Source of the DNA: a bacterium
Lineage (GTDB): Bacteria > CLD3 > SB21
Length of the DNA stretch: 15,894 bases
Direction of reading: 5' to 3'
Assembly: GCA_013360215.1 (NCBI GenBank)
Contig: JABWCP010000043.1
Span: 1-15,894 of the forward strand
Shown: piece by piece, positions 1 through 7,572 of the stretch
Layout of the letters: every line of letters starts with the position of its first letter
Numbering within the stretch: the stretch's first letter is position 1
Translations under genes and position numbers: made by a program
Notes under the pieces: model-generated
Told to the model about the DNA's origin: nothing
Database searches by the model: none
What the model saw: only the letters and a program-made list of their open reading frames with translations

Positions 1-280
<280 letters not shown>

Positions 281-317
281 TCTTAATTATCCTTCCATAA
301 CTCCTTTCACAGGTAAC

Positions 318-353
318 AAAAATCCCCGGCCAATCGGTCGGGGTTTTTGTTTA
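318..353 (+). terminator. Rho-independent terminator after ssb
   Basis: An 8-bp GC-rich stem (CCCCGGCC / GGTCGGGG, one G-T pair) closes a 4-nt AATC loop and is followed by TTTTTGTTT. It begins 38 bases after the ssb stop. A run of five A precedes the stem, so it may also stop minus-strand transcripts leaving the convergent fic-like gene. The remaining bases up to 525 show no gene I can support. Confidence 0.85.
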
Positions 354-525
354 TTGATGACGAAAATAGATGGCAAATGTTAATCCCTTCGCCTTTGGAA
401 GCGGTACATCGCGCCCGGCAAACAAGACGAGGACTGTGGCGAAAAGTCAGCGGCGTGGAGAGGGTACAACAAGCGCGGGATATATTTTAAGAGTAAAGTT
501 TGTGATGGTTGAAGAGTATTTTCTT

Positions 526-1407
526 TTAATCGTTTTCTTCGTAGTAATACGAATAGTCAATTCCTTTCATAAACATTTCCCTATCATTGATTTTGGTTGT
601 TAATGCTTTTTTTAAAAGCTTTTTAAGCGCATCGTTTTTTGTCGGGCTTTGCATCATGGCGTTCATATAGTCGCGTTTACTTATTTGGCTCCAATCTACA
701 CATTTTTTGAGACGCTTTTTTAAAATCAAATCCAGCCAGATTCGGGCGCTACGACCATTGCCTTCCATGAAAGGGTGTGCAATGTTCATTTCTATATCTT
801 TATTTACTATGTCGTCAAAAGTAGTTTCGGGCATTTTTTCTATTTGTTTTAAAGTTTCACCTAAAAAACCTGAAACGGCAAATCGGAAACCGCTTTTTGA
901 AATGTTTTTTTTTCGGATTTGTCCTGCGAATTCATACAAGCCGCCAAACAGATAAGCATGTATCTGTTGCAATCCCTTGGTGGTGCCTACTTCTATGCTG
1001 TTGATGAAAGAGCTTTCAAAAAGGGCATAGGCCTTGGTTTTACTTTTTCCGTCTATACTTTCATTACTGTACGTAAACCATTCGATAAACCGGTTGGCTC
1101 TTGTTCCGGGAAAAGTTTTTCCTAAGGCTATGATACCGTTATAGTCAAGCATGTCAGACATGCGTTTTTTGCCATCCGGTGCCAGTAATTTCAACTGGGT
1201 AGTGGCACTAACCACTTGACTACGCTCTTTTTTGAGCTTGGCTTTCAGGTATTTCCAGTAGTTACGAGCTTTGGTATAATCATCTTGATCGGTAAGCACC
1301 GCCACAATATCTAACACTGAAAACCACCACTTAGCATTTTGTTCGTCCCATACGGCTCGCACTTCACGGTCATTAAAAAAACGTATGGATATTTTGGCAG
1401 TGCTCAT
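526..1407 (-). CDS. Fic-domain AMPylase-like protein with N-terminal BRO-N-like domain
   Basis: The product is 293 residues. Residues ~8-112 ([45 protein letters not shown]) resemble the BRO-N DNA-binding domain of phage antirepressor-type proteins. Residues ~128-272 are a Fic domain with [22 protein letters not shown], and a complete catalytic loop [12 protein letters not shown] at 211-222 (catalytic His211). Fic enzymes usually transfer AMP from ATP to a protein hydroxyl; the target here is unknown. I see no clear [S/T]xxxE[G/N] inhibitory motif before or after the core, and no adjacent antitoxin gene. The start is ambiguous: ATG at 1407 is used here, but a TTG at 1437 preceded by AAGG would add 10 residues. 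Such genes are common in phage-derived and defence regions. Domain assignment is firm for Fic and moderate for BRO-N. Confidence 0.85.
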   Translation of the reverse strand: MSTAKISIRFFNDREVRAVWDEQNAKWWFSVLDIVAVLTDQDDYTKARNYWKYLKAKLKKERSQVVSATTQLKLLAPDGKKRMSDMLDYNGIIALGKTFPGTRANRFIEWFTYSNESIDGKSKTKAYALFESSFINSIEVGTTKGLQQIHAYLFGGLYEFAGQIRKKNISKSGFRFAVSGFLGETLKQIEKMPETTFDDIVNKDIEMNIAHPFMEGNGRSARIWLDLILKKRLKKCVDWSQISKRDYMNAMMQSPTKNDALKKLLKKALTTKINDREMFMKGIDYSYYYEEND

Positions 1408-1508
1408 AATACGCGTTTGTATATTAACTTTATTCAAGTTGCCTTGTAATTCAATGATTCAATGCCGGCAGAACTTTTCATTTTCTCGCAGCCTTCAACT
1501 TTCCTCGG

Positions 1509-1946
1509 CTATATCTGTCCTTTGTATCTTGCATCAAAATCTACCATCCACTCGATTCCATATTTGTCTCTAAACATACCAAAATAGGAACCCCAAGGAC
1601 TGTCAGAAATAGGCATTTCAATTTGTCCACCCTCCGAAAGCCCATGGAATATTTTGTCGGCTTCTTCTTTGCTTTCTGCGCTGACTACAATTTTGCTTCG
1701 ATTCTCATTTTCGTTAGTCCGTCCCAATATTTCGGGTACATCATTGGCCATTAATATACTTTTACCGATCGGTAAAGCGATGTGCATTATTTTATTGGCC
1801 TCATGTTCGGCGACCGGAAAGTCAGCGCTGGCCAAATCTTTGAAGCGAATTATTTTTGCGAACTCGCCGCCAAATACGGATTTGTAAAAATTGAAAGCTT
1901 CTTCCGCATTGCCGTTGAAATTGATGTGGGGATTGATACTCGCCAT
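1509..1946 (-). CDS. VOC-superfamily protein, PhnB/glyoxalase-like
   Basis: The 145-residue product is a complete PhnB-type member of the vicinal oxygen chelate (glyoxalase/bleomycin-resistance) superfamily. It opens with the typical INPHINFNGNAEEAFNFYK and FGGEF, has HEANKIMHIALPIG and ILMAND in the middle, and ends with PWGSYFGMFRDKYGIEWMV. The two beta-alpha-beta-beta-beta halves fit the usual length of about 140 residues. Substrate cannot be read from sequence; members range from metal-dependent enzymes to binding proteins with no known reaction. It is a single gene, 71 bases downstream of the fic-like start region. AAAGAG lies upstream of the ATG at 1946, a plausible ribosome-binding site. 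Confidence 0.9.
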   Translation of the reverse strand: MASINPHINFNGNAEEAFNFYKSVFGGEFAKIIRFKDLASADFPVAEHEANKIMHIALPIGKSILMANDVPEILGRTNENENRSKIVVSAESKEEADKIFHGLSEGGQIEMPISDSPWGSYFGMFRDKYGIEWMVDFDARYKGQI

Positions 1947-2094
1947 ACCGGTAACTCTTTCAGTTGATTTAACTTTTTAACGTTGAAGCCAAAAATTTTC
2001 ATACTTGGTGGCAGGGGACTCCGGGCTATCCCGCAAACTTCCGGGATACAAAGTGCCAAGTTTCCACGTCAGTCCGTCGGGTACAAAACCCGTG

Positions 2095-2304
2095 TTATGG
2101 GGCGTTTTTTTTGTTCTTTACGACTTCCACATTTCTGCCAAGGGTCTTAAATCTAACACCATTACTTTGCAAAACAGTGATAGTAATGTGTCCCGTTTTA
2201 CTGGTATTCAGATCTTGCACAATGCCGGCTTTTCCCTTATGTGTGCCACCGATGACAATACAGGAGTCTCCGTTTTTTAGTTTTTTGGTTTTGGTATTGT
2301 CCAT
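2095..2304 (-). CDS. Small KOW-motif protein
   Basis: This 69-residue, Lys-rich basic protein carries a KOW motif near residues 10-35 (NGDSCIVIGGTHKGKAGIV). KOW motifs occur in ribosomal protein L24 and NusG/Spt5 and usually contact RNA or protein. The rest (TGHITITVLQSNGVRFKTLGRNVEVV) can be read as a small beta-barrel. It is not L24 itself: it is shorter and sits alone. GAAAG lies about 8 bases before the ATG. The stop codon TAA lies inside GCCCCATAAC (2094-2103 on the other strand as GTTATGGGGC), close to the GCCCTATAAC that borders the frameshifted gene near 12.2 kb. Function is unknown beyond a likely RNA- or protein-binding role. Confidence 0.75.
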   Translation of the reverse strand: MDNTKTKKLKNGDSCIVIGGTHKGKAGIVQDLNTSKTGHITITVLQSNGVRFKTLGRNVEVVKNKKNAP

Positions 2305-2384
2305 AGTATGCGCTTTCGATGTTTCATTATAAATAATGGGAAATCGTAGAGTACAATTCCGTCGTACCGAAAAGATATGCGGAT

Positions 2385-2412
2385 GAAAAAAAAGGGTGGA
2401 TTAACACACCTT
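2385..2412 (-). terminator. Possible weak terminator after sdaA
   Basis: On the minus strand a short GGTG/CACC stem with an 8-nt loop spans the sdaA stop codon and is followed by eight T residues. The stem is only 4 bp, so this is a tentative call. Confidence 0.3.
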
Positions 2413-3990
2413 AAAAAACTTCTTGTTGCTCTCCGCTTGGTTCTTTTCGAGCGTCGCTTCTATTTTTTTGGCGGTTTTGGTGATAGCCAGGCCGCCCAGT
2501 CCGGTACACCGCAATGTATTGGGTATGGCGTCGCCCACCTTTTTCATGGTTTCAATTACTTCGTCCAATGGAATAAGGTGATTATAGTTGGACAAGGCCA
2601 TATTGGCGCAGGACAATGCGTTGGTCGCGGCCATGACGTTTCTATTCAAGCAGGGCGCTTCCACGCGGTCGGCGATCATGTCGCAAATCATGCCTAAAGA
2701 CGACTGCAACGCCATCGAAGAAGCCGCCAGCGCCTGATCGAGCGTGCCTTTTTTTATTCCCACGATACCGGCCGCCGCCATGCCTGATCCGGATCCGCAT
2801 TCGGCCATACAGCCGCCCACCTCGGCCGCAAACGTAGCATGCGCCGCAATAAATACGCCTATGATACCGGCCGCCAGCATCGCTTTTACCATCTCGTCTT
2901 GCGAAAGATGGAGCGCATCGCTCAAACCGATAACAGCCCCGGGTAATGCGCCGCACGATCCCGCTGTAGGGGCCGCCACGACCACGCCCATCGAACTTTT
3001 CACTTCCATCATGGCCGACGTGTATAGTATCACCCGGTTTAATACATCGCCTTCGATCAACTTCTTGTCCTTCATCTGCTGTTGAAATTCTACAGATTGT
3101 GCGCCTAATATACGATCGGCGTAGGTCGTTCCTTTTAGGCCAAGAGCAATGGCGTTTTGCATGATCTCTACGATGGCACGCATTTTTTCAAAAACTTCCT
3201 GCCTCGTGATATTACCGCGCATGCTTTCATAGTCAACGGCCAGTTCCCACAATTCCAGGTTTTTTCCTTTGTTATACGCCAGCATTTCTTCGCATGTGAT
3301 AAAAGGAACGGTTAAGTCTTTTCGGGACATCACCGGCAGGACCGGATTCAGTTTTTTTATAAAAAGCACATCGTCTATGGATTGCAATTCGCGACAGAGC
3401 TGATCGGGGAGAAACTGATTGGATTTGATTTCGATGAAAGTAGATTTTCCTTTTCGCAATCCGATCTCATCGCATGGAAACGATTTTTCGATGAACGAAA
3501 TAATCTCGCCGGGCGACTTCACGTAAACAAGCGTTTGATAAAAGTCTCCGGCCATGCGGACTTGCGCGCCATCGATCTCTATGACTTCGATCATTCCGCC
3601 GCCGGTAGAGATGGCGGTGAGTTCCCTTGTTTCAGACGCATTGCTTAATGTTATTTTGTACGTATTGGGGTGGGTAGCGCCGATGGGATGAATCGCGATC
3701 TTTATGTCTATGCCGGCTTCATCTACGGCCTGCTGATAGTCGGGTAGGCGTTCCTCATAGGCTTCCCATCCCAGAAATCCGCCAAACAACCCCATATCCG
3801 AACCTTGCCCTTTGTGCGTGGTTGCGAGCGAGCCGTCGGGATCAAATTCGATATAAACTTCCCGGATATCACCGTCCATAAGGTCACGGCCTATGCGGCC
3901 TATCCGCAGCGACGCGGCACAATGCGAACTGGATGGTCCTCGCATGACCGGACCGATGACATCGTTGAAAATACTGGGATAGGTTTTCAT
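2401..3990 (-). CDS. sdaA: L-serine ammonia-lyase, iron-sulfur type, beta and alpha domains fused
   Basis: The 529-residue enzyme belongs to the [4Fe-4S] L-serine dehydratase family, which deaminates L-serine to pyruvate and ammonia in the cytoplasm. Residues 1-~165 form the beta-type domain (IFNDVIGPVMRGPSSSHCAA at 7-26, GQGSDMGLFGGFLGW at 61-75, HPIGATHPNTYKI at 101-113). Residues ~166-225 may be an ACT-like linker. Residues ~250-515 form the catalytic alpha domain, with APTAGSCGALPG (340-351) and GGCMAECGSGSGMAAAG (392-408). Cys346, 394, 398, 436 and 447 are candidate cluster ligands. The last residue is Cys529. In Legionella L-serine dehydratase a C-terminal Cys reaches the active-site iron, so this tail may do the same. 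The length and one-chain layout are normal for this family. The gene stands alone. Confidence 0.95.
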   Translation of the reverse strand: MKTYPSIFNDVIGPVMRGPSSSHCAASLRIGRIGRDLMDGDIREVYIEFDPDGSLATTHKGQGSDMGLFGGFLGWEAYEERLPDYQQAVDEAGIDIKIAIHPIGATHPNTYKITLSNASETRELTAISTGGGMIEVIEIDGAQVRMAGDFYQTLVYVKSPGEIISFIEKSFPCDEIGLRKGKSTFIEIKSNQFLPDQLCRELQSIDDVLFIKKLNPVLPVMSRKDLTVPFITCEEMLAYNKGKNLELWELAVDYESMRGNITRQEVFEKMRAIVEIMQNAIALGLKGTTYADRILGAQSVEFQQQMKDKKLIEGDVLNRVILYTSAMMEVKSSMGVVVAAPTAGSCGALPGAVIGLSDALHLSQDEMVKAMLAAGIIGVFIAAHATFAAEVGGCMAECGSGSGMAAAGIVGIKKGTLDQALAASSMALQSSLGMICDMIADRVEAPCLNRNVMAATNALSCANMALSNYNHLIPLDEVIETMKKVGDAIPNTLRCTGLGGLAITKTAKKIEATLEKNQAESNKKFFKVC

Positions 3991-4242
3991 CGTTGTTTTT
4001 TCATTCTTAGTTTATATCCGGTAGCATGATGGGACGGCCTCACCGCACGGTGTAAGCTTCTGATTTTTTCATGGAAAATAAGCCGTGAGGGGTTACAAAT
4101 AGTCACATAATGTGGGAACTAAAACCCCATTTGTCAATTGAATTTTCAAAAGAATAGAGCGGCCTCGTAGGAGGCTGACGAAATCATAGGCCTTAGAAAC
4201 GCTTTGTGGCTTGCCGGAGTGGGGGATTGCGGGATTGAATCT

Positions 4243-4698
4243 TTAATTTCGACTAATTAGAGTAGAATGGAGATGTTTTACCTTCCATTGATTTTTTTGG
4301 TTTTCTAAAAATACTGATTCAAGCCATTGTATGGTAGTTTGTTTGCTGTCTTTGGTGATTGTTGACTTGAGTCGGTATGTTACCCATGCTGTATGGGTAT
4401 CTGTTTCGGTGTTGATGAATTCAAAAGTATTGGTACGATTAAAATCGGGATCGGTATTCCTGGTGATGGCTTTATGGATCAAGGTGTCAATATTCCAAAC
4501 CTGTCCGTATTCATACAAAGTAATGTCGGCAGTGCAATGGGCTTTAAGATTTACCGAATCTCGTTTTGATAAAGCTTCAAACATTTTTACAACGGTTTGC
4601 TGAACTTCTTGCCGGTCTTTTGTCAATAGTTGTTGTGCCTGCAAAAATGTCGCAAGAGAAGCTGTAATGAGTAGAAGAAATGCTTTTTTCAATATCAT
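4243..4698 (-). CDS. Exported NTF2/SnoaL-like (DUF4440-type) protein
   Basis: The 151-residue product begins with a signal peptide (MILKKAFLLLITASLATFLQ, likely cleavage around AQ at 21-22) and then a single NTF2-like alpha+beta cone. It has an N-terminal helix (EVQQTVVKMFEALSKRDSVN), a DITLYEYGQVW strand, and C-terminal strands HTAWVTYRLKS, TTIQWLESVFLE and QWKVKHLHST. This layout matches the SnoaL/DUF4440 superfamily, which binds small hydrophobic ligands or acts as an isomerase or polyketide cyclase. No catalytic residues can be assigned. It is probably periplasmic. It is separated from hsdR by the non-coding block at 4739-4883 and is unlikely to share its transcript by design. Confidence 0.78.
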   Translation of the reverse strand: MILKKAFLLLITASLATFLQAQQLLTKDRQEVQQTVVKMFEALSKRDSVNLKAHCTADITLYEYGQVWNIDTLIHKAITRNTDPDFNRTNTFEFINTETDTHTAWVTYRLKSTITKDSKQTTIQWLESVFLENQKNQWKVKHLHSTLISRN

Positions 4699-4738
4699 TG
4701 ATTTATTTCTTGGTTATCAAAAATTGTGAGGCGTCCGA

Positions 4739-4883
4739 ATGTATAGCAGCCAATGTTTTCCGGCTTGGCGTTCGGGAGGAAATTCGGAGCACAAAAGTTC
4801 AATCGAAGAACTGCACCTGAATCTGCCACAAAACTGTCATACGAAGCACTGTACCCGCGATTGCGCCAAACCGCTGTTACCAG
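4739..4883 (-). repeat. Non-coding element bounded by nested inverted repeats (attC-like?)
   Basis: CGGCTTGGCG at 4761-4770 pairs with CGCCAAACCG at 4864-4873 (9 of 10). Outside these lie TATAGCAGCC (4743 on) and CTGTTACCAGC (4873 on), a weaker outer pair. The layout of inner and outer complementary boxes around a ~100-base non-coding centre resembles an integron attC site. The canonical core triplets are not clear, however, and no integrase is in the window. The 27-codon ORF after hsdR ends exactly at its border. I see no coding potential in this block. Confidence 0.4.
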
Positions 4884-4967
4884 CTACTCTTCTTTTCTGT
4901 CGTATTGTTCTCTGTTCATGTTGATGTGTCTTGGTGCGTTGGCTGTATGTGTTTGTTGTCCTGTCAT
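4884..4967 (-). CDS. 27-codon ORF coupled to hsdR stop, probably a truncated gene
   Basis: An ATG overlaps the hsdR stop as TAATG and opens a 27-codon frame (MTGQQTHTANAPRHINMNRE..., ending YDRKEE). It then stops with a TAG just before the inverted-repeat block at 4739-4883. The tight junction suggests a real next gene of the operon whose 3' part was lost when that block was joined here. The peptide matches no family I recognise. It could equally be a short, chance frame. Confidence 0.3.
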   Translation of the reverse strand: MTGQQTHTANAPRHINMNREQYDRKEE

Positions 4968-7375
4968 TACGCTGCTTTCTGTTTGTAAAGATGTTCTTGA
5001 AATTCTATAAACAGTCTGCTGATGTTTGCCACGTCTCCCAAAATTTCTTTTGCGTCTTCCAATGATTGATACTTGTTAGTCAGCAAGATTGGTAATTTTT
5101 CTTGGTCGAGTTCGTCCACGCCTGTTTCAATGTATTTACTCAAAACGAACGTGATAAACTCTTTTTGTTTGTCGTTGAGTAAGGCAAAAATTGTCGCTTC
5201 TGCTGCTTTGGCTCTTGCTTCTCTTGTCATTGCGATATAGTCGCCATTAAAAACGTATTCCAACACATCATACAAGTCGCTTTTTTCCATATCTACCAAC
5301 TTTTGTAAAGTCAGTAAATCGTCTTTCGGGAAACCTGCTGATTCCAAATTCTCCAACAAAACTTTTCGGGTAATTGGATTGCTCCAAATTTTTCGCAATT
5401 CTTCTTCGTCTTTGAAAAGCTTAGGCAATTCACCAAACAAATTATTCAAAAATTCTTCTGCTGAAATGGGTTTGCCGTCTGCACTCCAAAACGAAGTGGA
5501 AACCATATGTTGGATTTCTCGCTCTTTGCCGTTTTTCAGTTTGATTTTTACTTTTTTCTTGCAAACACATGGTATCTGACCACATTTTTCACAAGGTTTT
5601 GGTGGTTCTATTATGCAAATACAAGGTCTTTCTCCGCAAATGGGGCAATGTTCTGGTGGAACGTATTCGCACTCACACGGATTTTGTCCGCACTTTTTGC
5701 ACGGTTCTTCTTCCAAAGGCTCTCCGTCCCATTCGGGGTCTGAAAAGTGTTTGTAGGCATCAACAAAGTCGTAAATGGTAAAAAACTCTTTGCCGTCAAA
5801 CAAACGTGTGCCACGCCCAACGATTTGTTTAAACTCAATCATTGAGTTGACAGGACGAAGCAAAACGATATTCCGAATGTTCCTTGCATCAACTCCCGTA
5901 GAAAGTTTTTGCGAAGTAGTCAGAATAGTTGGGATTGTTTTTTCGTTGTCCTTAAATTCACGCAACAGTCTTTCACCTTCTTCTCCATCATTGGCAGTAA
6001 CACGAACACAATAAAACGGGTCTTTACTTTTTGCGTTTTGGTTTACCAAATCTCTAATCAAAGCTGCGTGTCCTTGATTGGCACAAAAGATTATTGCCTT
6101 TTCGTTTTGGTTGGCTTCATCTAAAAAGATATTTACCCGTTTGGCTTCTCGTTCTACAATTTCAATGGTGCGGTTAAAGTCTTTTTCTTCATACAACTTG
6201 CCTTCTTCAATTTCGCCTTCCACAATCGTGTCGTCCGAAGTGTAGCGGTAATCGTCCAAAGTGGTTTTGATGCGTTTTACTTTGAAAGGCGTTAAAAAGC
6301 CGTCATTGATGCCTTCTTTCAGCGAATAGATGTAAACAGGTTCACCAAAGTATTTGTAAGTATCAACATTGTCTTTTCGCTTGGGTGTTGCGGTTAAACC
6401 CAATTGCACTGCCGGACTGAAATATTCTAAAATGCTTCGCCAATTGCTTTCGTCATTTGCTCCGCCACGGTGGCACTCGTCAATGATGATAAAATCAAAA
6501 TAGTCGGCTGGATATTCGCCAAAGTAGGGTGTAGGCTTTCCTTCTGCATCCGTGCCACTCATAAAGGTTTGAAAAATGGTAAAGAAAATACTGCCGTTGG
6601 TCGGCACTTTTCCGTTTTTCTTTATCTCGTTGGGTTTTATCCGAACTAAAGCATCTTCGGGAAATGCTGAAAATGAATTGTAGGCTTGGTCGGCTAATAT
6701 GTTTCTGTCGGCTAAAAATAAAATTCTCGGTCTTCGGTTGCCGTCTCGTTTTAAGTTCCAACGGGTTTGAAAAAGTTTCCAAGCTATTTGAAAAGCGATT
6801 GCCGTTTTTCCTGTTCCTGTGGCAAGGGTGAGTAAAATTCTTTCTTTGCTTTGTGCAATGGCTTCAACGGTTCGTTGAACGGCTATTTCCTGATAATATC
6901 TTAACTGCCAACTTCCGCTTTTGTCTTCAAATGGAACATTAGCAAACTTTTCTCGCCACACTTCGACAAGCTCAGTGTTCGAGCTTTTTGGGTAGGTTTT
7001 ATTCCAAAGTTCCTCAGGGCTTAGAAAATCTGTTACCAAACCTTCTTTGCCTGTTATCATACAGATTTGGTAAATGGCTTTTCCGTTGGTGCTGTATGTG
7101 GTTTCTAATTTTAATTTCTCCGCATATTTCTTGGCTTGCATTACGCCTTCGCCAACTTCCAATTCATCACTTTTAGCTTCAACCACTGCCAACTTGATGC
7201 CTTTGTAAACCAACACATAATCGGCAATTTCTCTTTTGCCCCTGCCACCACCTGTTTGAATTTTACCTGCCGTTATGTTGTATTCACGAAGGACTTTAGA
7301 ACCTTCCACAACGCCCCAACCGCAAGCTATTAGCTTTGGGTCTATGAGTTCTGCTCTTGTTTCTGCTTCGTTCAT
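4967..7375 (-). CDS. hsdR: Type I restriction enzyme, R (endonuclease/translocase) subunit, EcoEI-like
   Basis: The 802-residue HsdR cuts DNA far from an unmodified site after ATP-driven translocation, in complex with HsdM and HsdS. Residues ~1-130 are the nuclease domain, with a PD-(D/E)xK-type set (Asp52, then Glu66-Ala-Lys68 in VVEAKS). The SF2 motor follows: Walker A LATGTGKT at 184-191, box II DECH at 299-302, motif III TAT at 328-330, motif VI QIVGRGTR at 517-524. Residues 559-605 hold three CxxCGxxPCxC units that may bind metal. Residues ~620-800 match the EcoEI-type C-terminal domain. Length is normal and all motor motifs are intact. The ATG overlaps the stop of the upstream repeat-coding ORF (ATGA). 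A TTCGACAAGCTCA palindrome is read in frame at residues ~133-139. Confidence 0.95.
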   Translation of the reverse strand: MNEAETRAELIDPKLIACGWGVVEGSKVLREYNITAGKIQTGGGRGKREIADYVLVYKGIKLAVVEAKSDELEVGEGVMQAKKYAEKLKLETTYSTNGKAIYQICMITGKEGLVTDFLSPEELWNKTYPKSSNTELVEVWREKFANVPFEDKSGSWQLRYYQEIAVQRTVEAIAQSKERILLTLATGTGKTAIAFQIAWKLFQTRWNLKRDGNRRPRILFLADRNILADQAYNSFSAFPEDALVRIKPNEIKKNGKVPTNGSIFFTIFQTFMSGTDAEGKPTPYFGEYPADYFDFIIIDECHRGGANDESNWRSILEYFSPAVQLGLTATPKRKDNVDTYKYFGEPVYIYSLKEGINDGFLTPFKVKRIKTTLDDYRYTSDDTIVEGEIEEGKLYEEKDFNRTIEIVEREAKRVNIFLDEANQNEKAIIFCANQGHAALIRDLVNQNAKSKDPFYCVRVTANDGEEGERLLREFKDNEKTIPTILTTSQKLSTGVDARNIRNIVLLRPVNSMIEFKQIVGRGTRLFDGKEFFTIYDFVDAYKHFSDPEWDGEPLEEEPCKKCGQNPCECEYVPPEHCPICGERPCICIIEPPKPCEKCGQIPCVCKKKVKIKLKNGKEREIQHMVSTSFWSADGKPISAEEFLNNLFGELPKLFKDEEELRKIWSNPITRKVLLENLESAGFPKDDLLTLQKLVDMEKSDLYDVLEYVFNGDYIAMTREARAKAAEATIFALLNDKQKEFITFVLSKYIETGVDELDQEKLPILLTNKYQSLEDAKEILGDVANISRLFIEFQEHLYKQKAA
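6958..6978 (-). repeat. REP-like palindrome inside hsdR
   Basis: The core TTCGACAAGCTCA (6962-6974) is flanked by complementary ACAC/GTGT arms. It is read in frame by hsdR as NTELVEV, in a variable stretch between the nuclease and motor domains. Confidence 0.7.
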
Positions 7376-7572
7376 AATTTCTCTTTTATCAAATGACCAT
7401 CAAATAAAATCGGTCTGCCAATCACATAACCATCACATAATAAAGCGTTGATTATCAAAGATTTGAATTGGATATTGGCGCCACCTATCACATAGCCATC
7501 ACATAAGAATTCTGAGGTAGTCAAATAACCATCAAATAAGGATTTAAGCCCAAAATGGTATGTAGCTGGCAT
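7372..7572 (-). CDS. 66-codon ORF encoding 11-residue repeats, coupled to hsdR
   Basis: The frame starts with ATG at 7572, inside the last codons of the ATPase gene in another frame, and stops with a TGA that overlaps the hsdR ATG (ATGA). Its product, MPATYHFGLKS then LFDGYLTTSEF, LCDGYVIGGAN, a diverged unit, LCDGYVIGRPI and LFDGHLIKEKL, is built of five 11-residue units with the pattern L(F/C)DGY(L/V)I. Four units are clear and the third is degenerate. No family is recognised. The exact 33-bp period and the coupling to hsdR argue for translation. Against it are the lack of a clear ribosome-binding site and the possibility that only the DNA repeat matters. Another in-frame ATG at 7599 would add nine residues. 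Confidence 0.38.
   Translation of the reverse strand: MPATYHFGLKSLFDGYLTTSEFLCDGYVIGGANIQFKSLIINALLCDGYVIGRPILFDGHLIKEKL
7376..7539 (-). repeat. 33-bp tandem repeats upstream of hsdR
   Basis: Read on the minus strand there are five consecutive 33-bp units starting at 7539, 7506, 7473, 7440 and 7407. Four begin with TTAT(T/G)TGATGG(Y)(Y)AT(K)TGA; the third has drifted. Each unit itself contains two TTATTTGA-like half repeats 11 bp apart. There are no unique spacers, so this is not a CRISPR array. Confidence 0.75.

Noticed and set aside
370-603. Plus-strand frame of 77 codons after the ssb terminator
   Set aside because: It runs into the antisense of the fic-like gene, has no convincing ribosome-binding site and no family resemblance.
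1850-2059. Minus-strand 69-codon frame overlapping the VOC gene start
   Set aside because: It overlaps the VOC gene in another frame and has no recognisable protein character.
2094-2103. GTTATGGGGC at the end of the KOW gene as a second cassette boundary
   Set aside because: Similar to the box at 12175, but no inverse partner was found upstream of the KOW gene, so it is mentioned only as a weak parallel.
2642-2956. Minus-strand Arg-rich frame of 104 codons inside sdaA
   Set aside because: Alternative-frame shadow of sdaA; low-complexity Arg/Gly composition is typical of such shadows.
4159-4177. Small GC-rich hairpin (CGGCCTC / GAGGCTG) between sdaA and the NTF2-like gene
   Set aside because: Seven base pairs with one wobble pair, no T-run on either strand, and no sign of function.
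7376-7539. Regular 33-bp repeats considered as a CRISPR array
   Set aside because: Units are contiguous with no unique spacers, and no cas gene is present.
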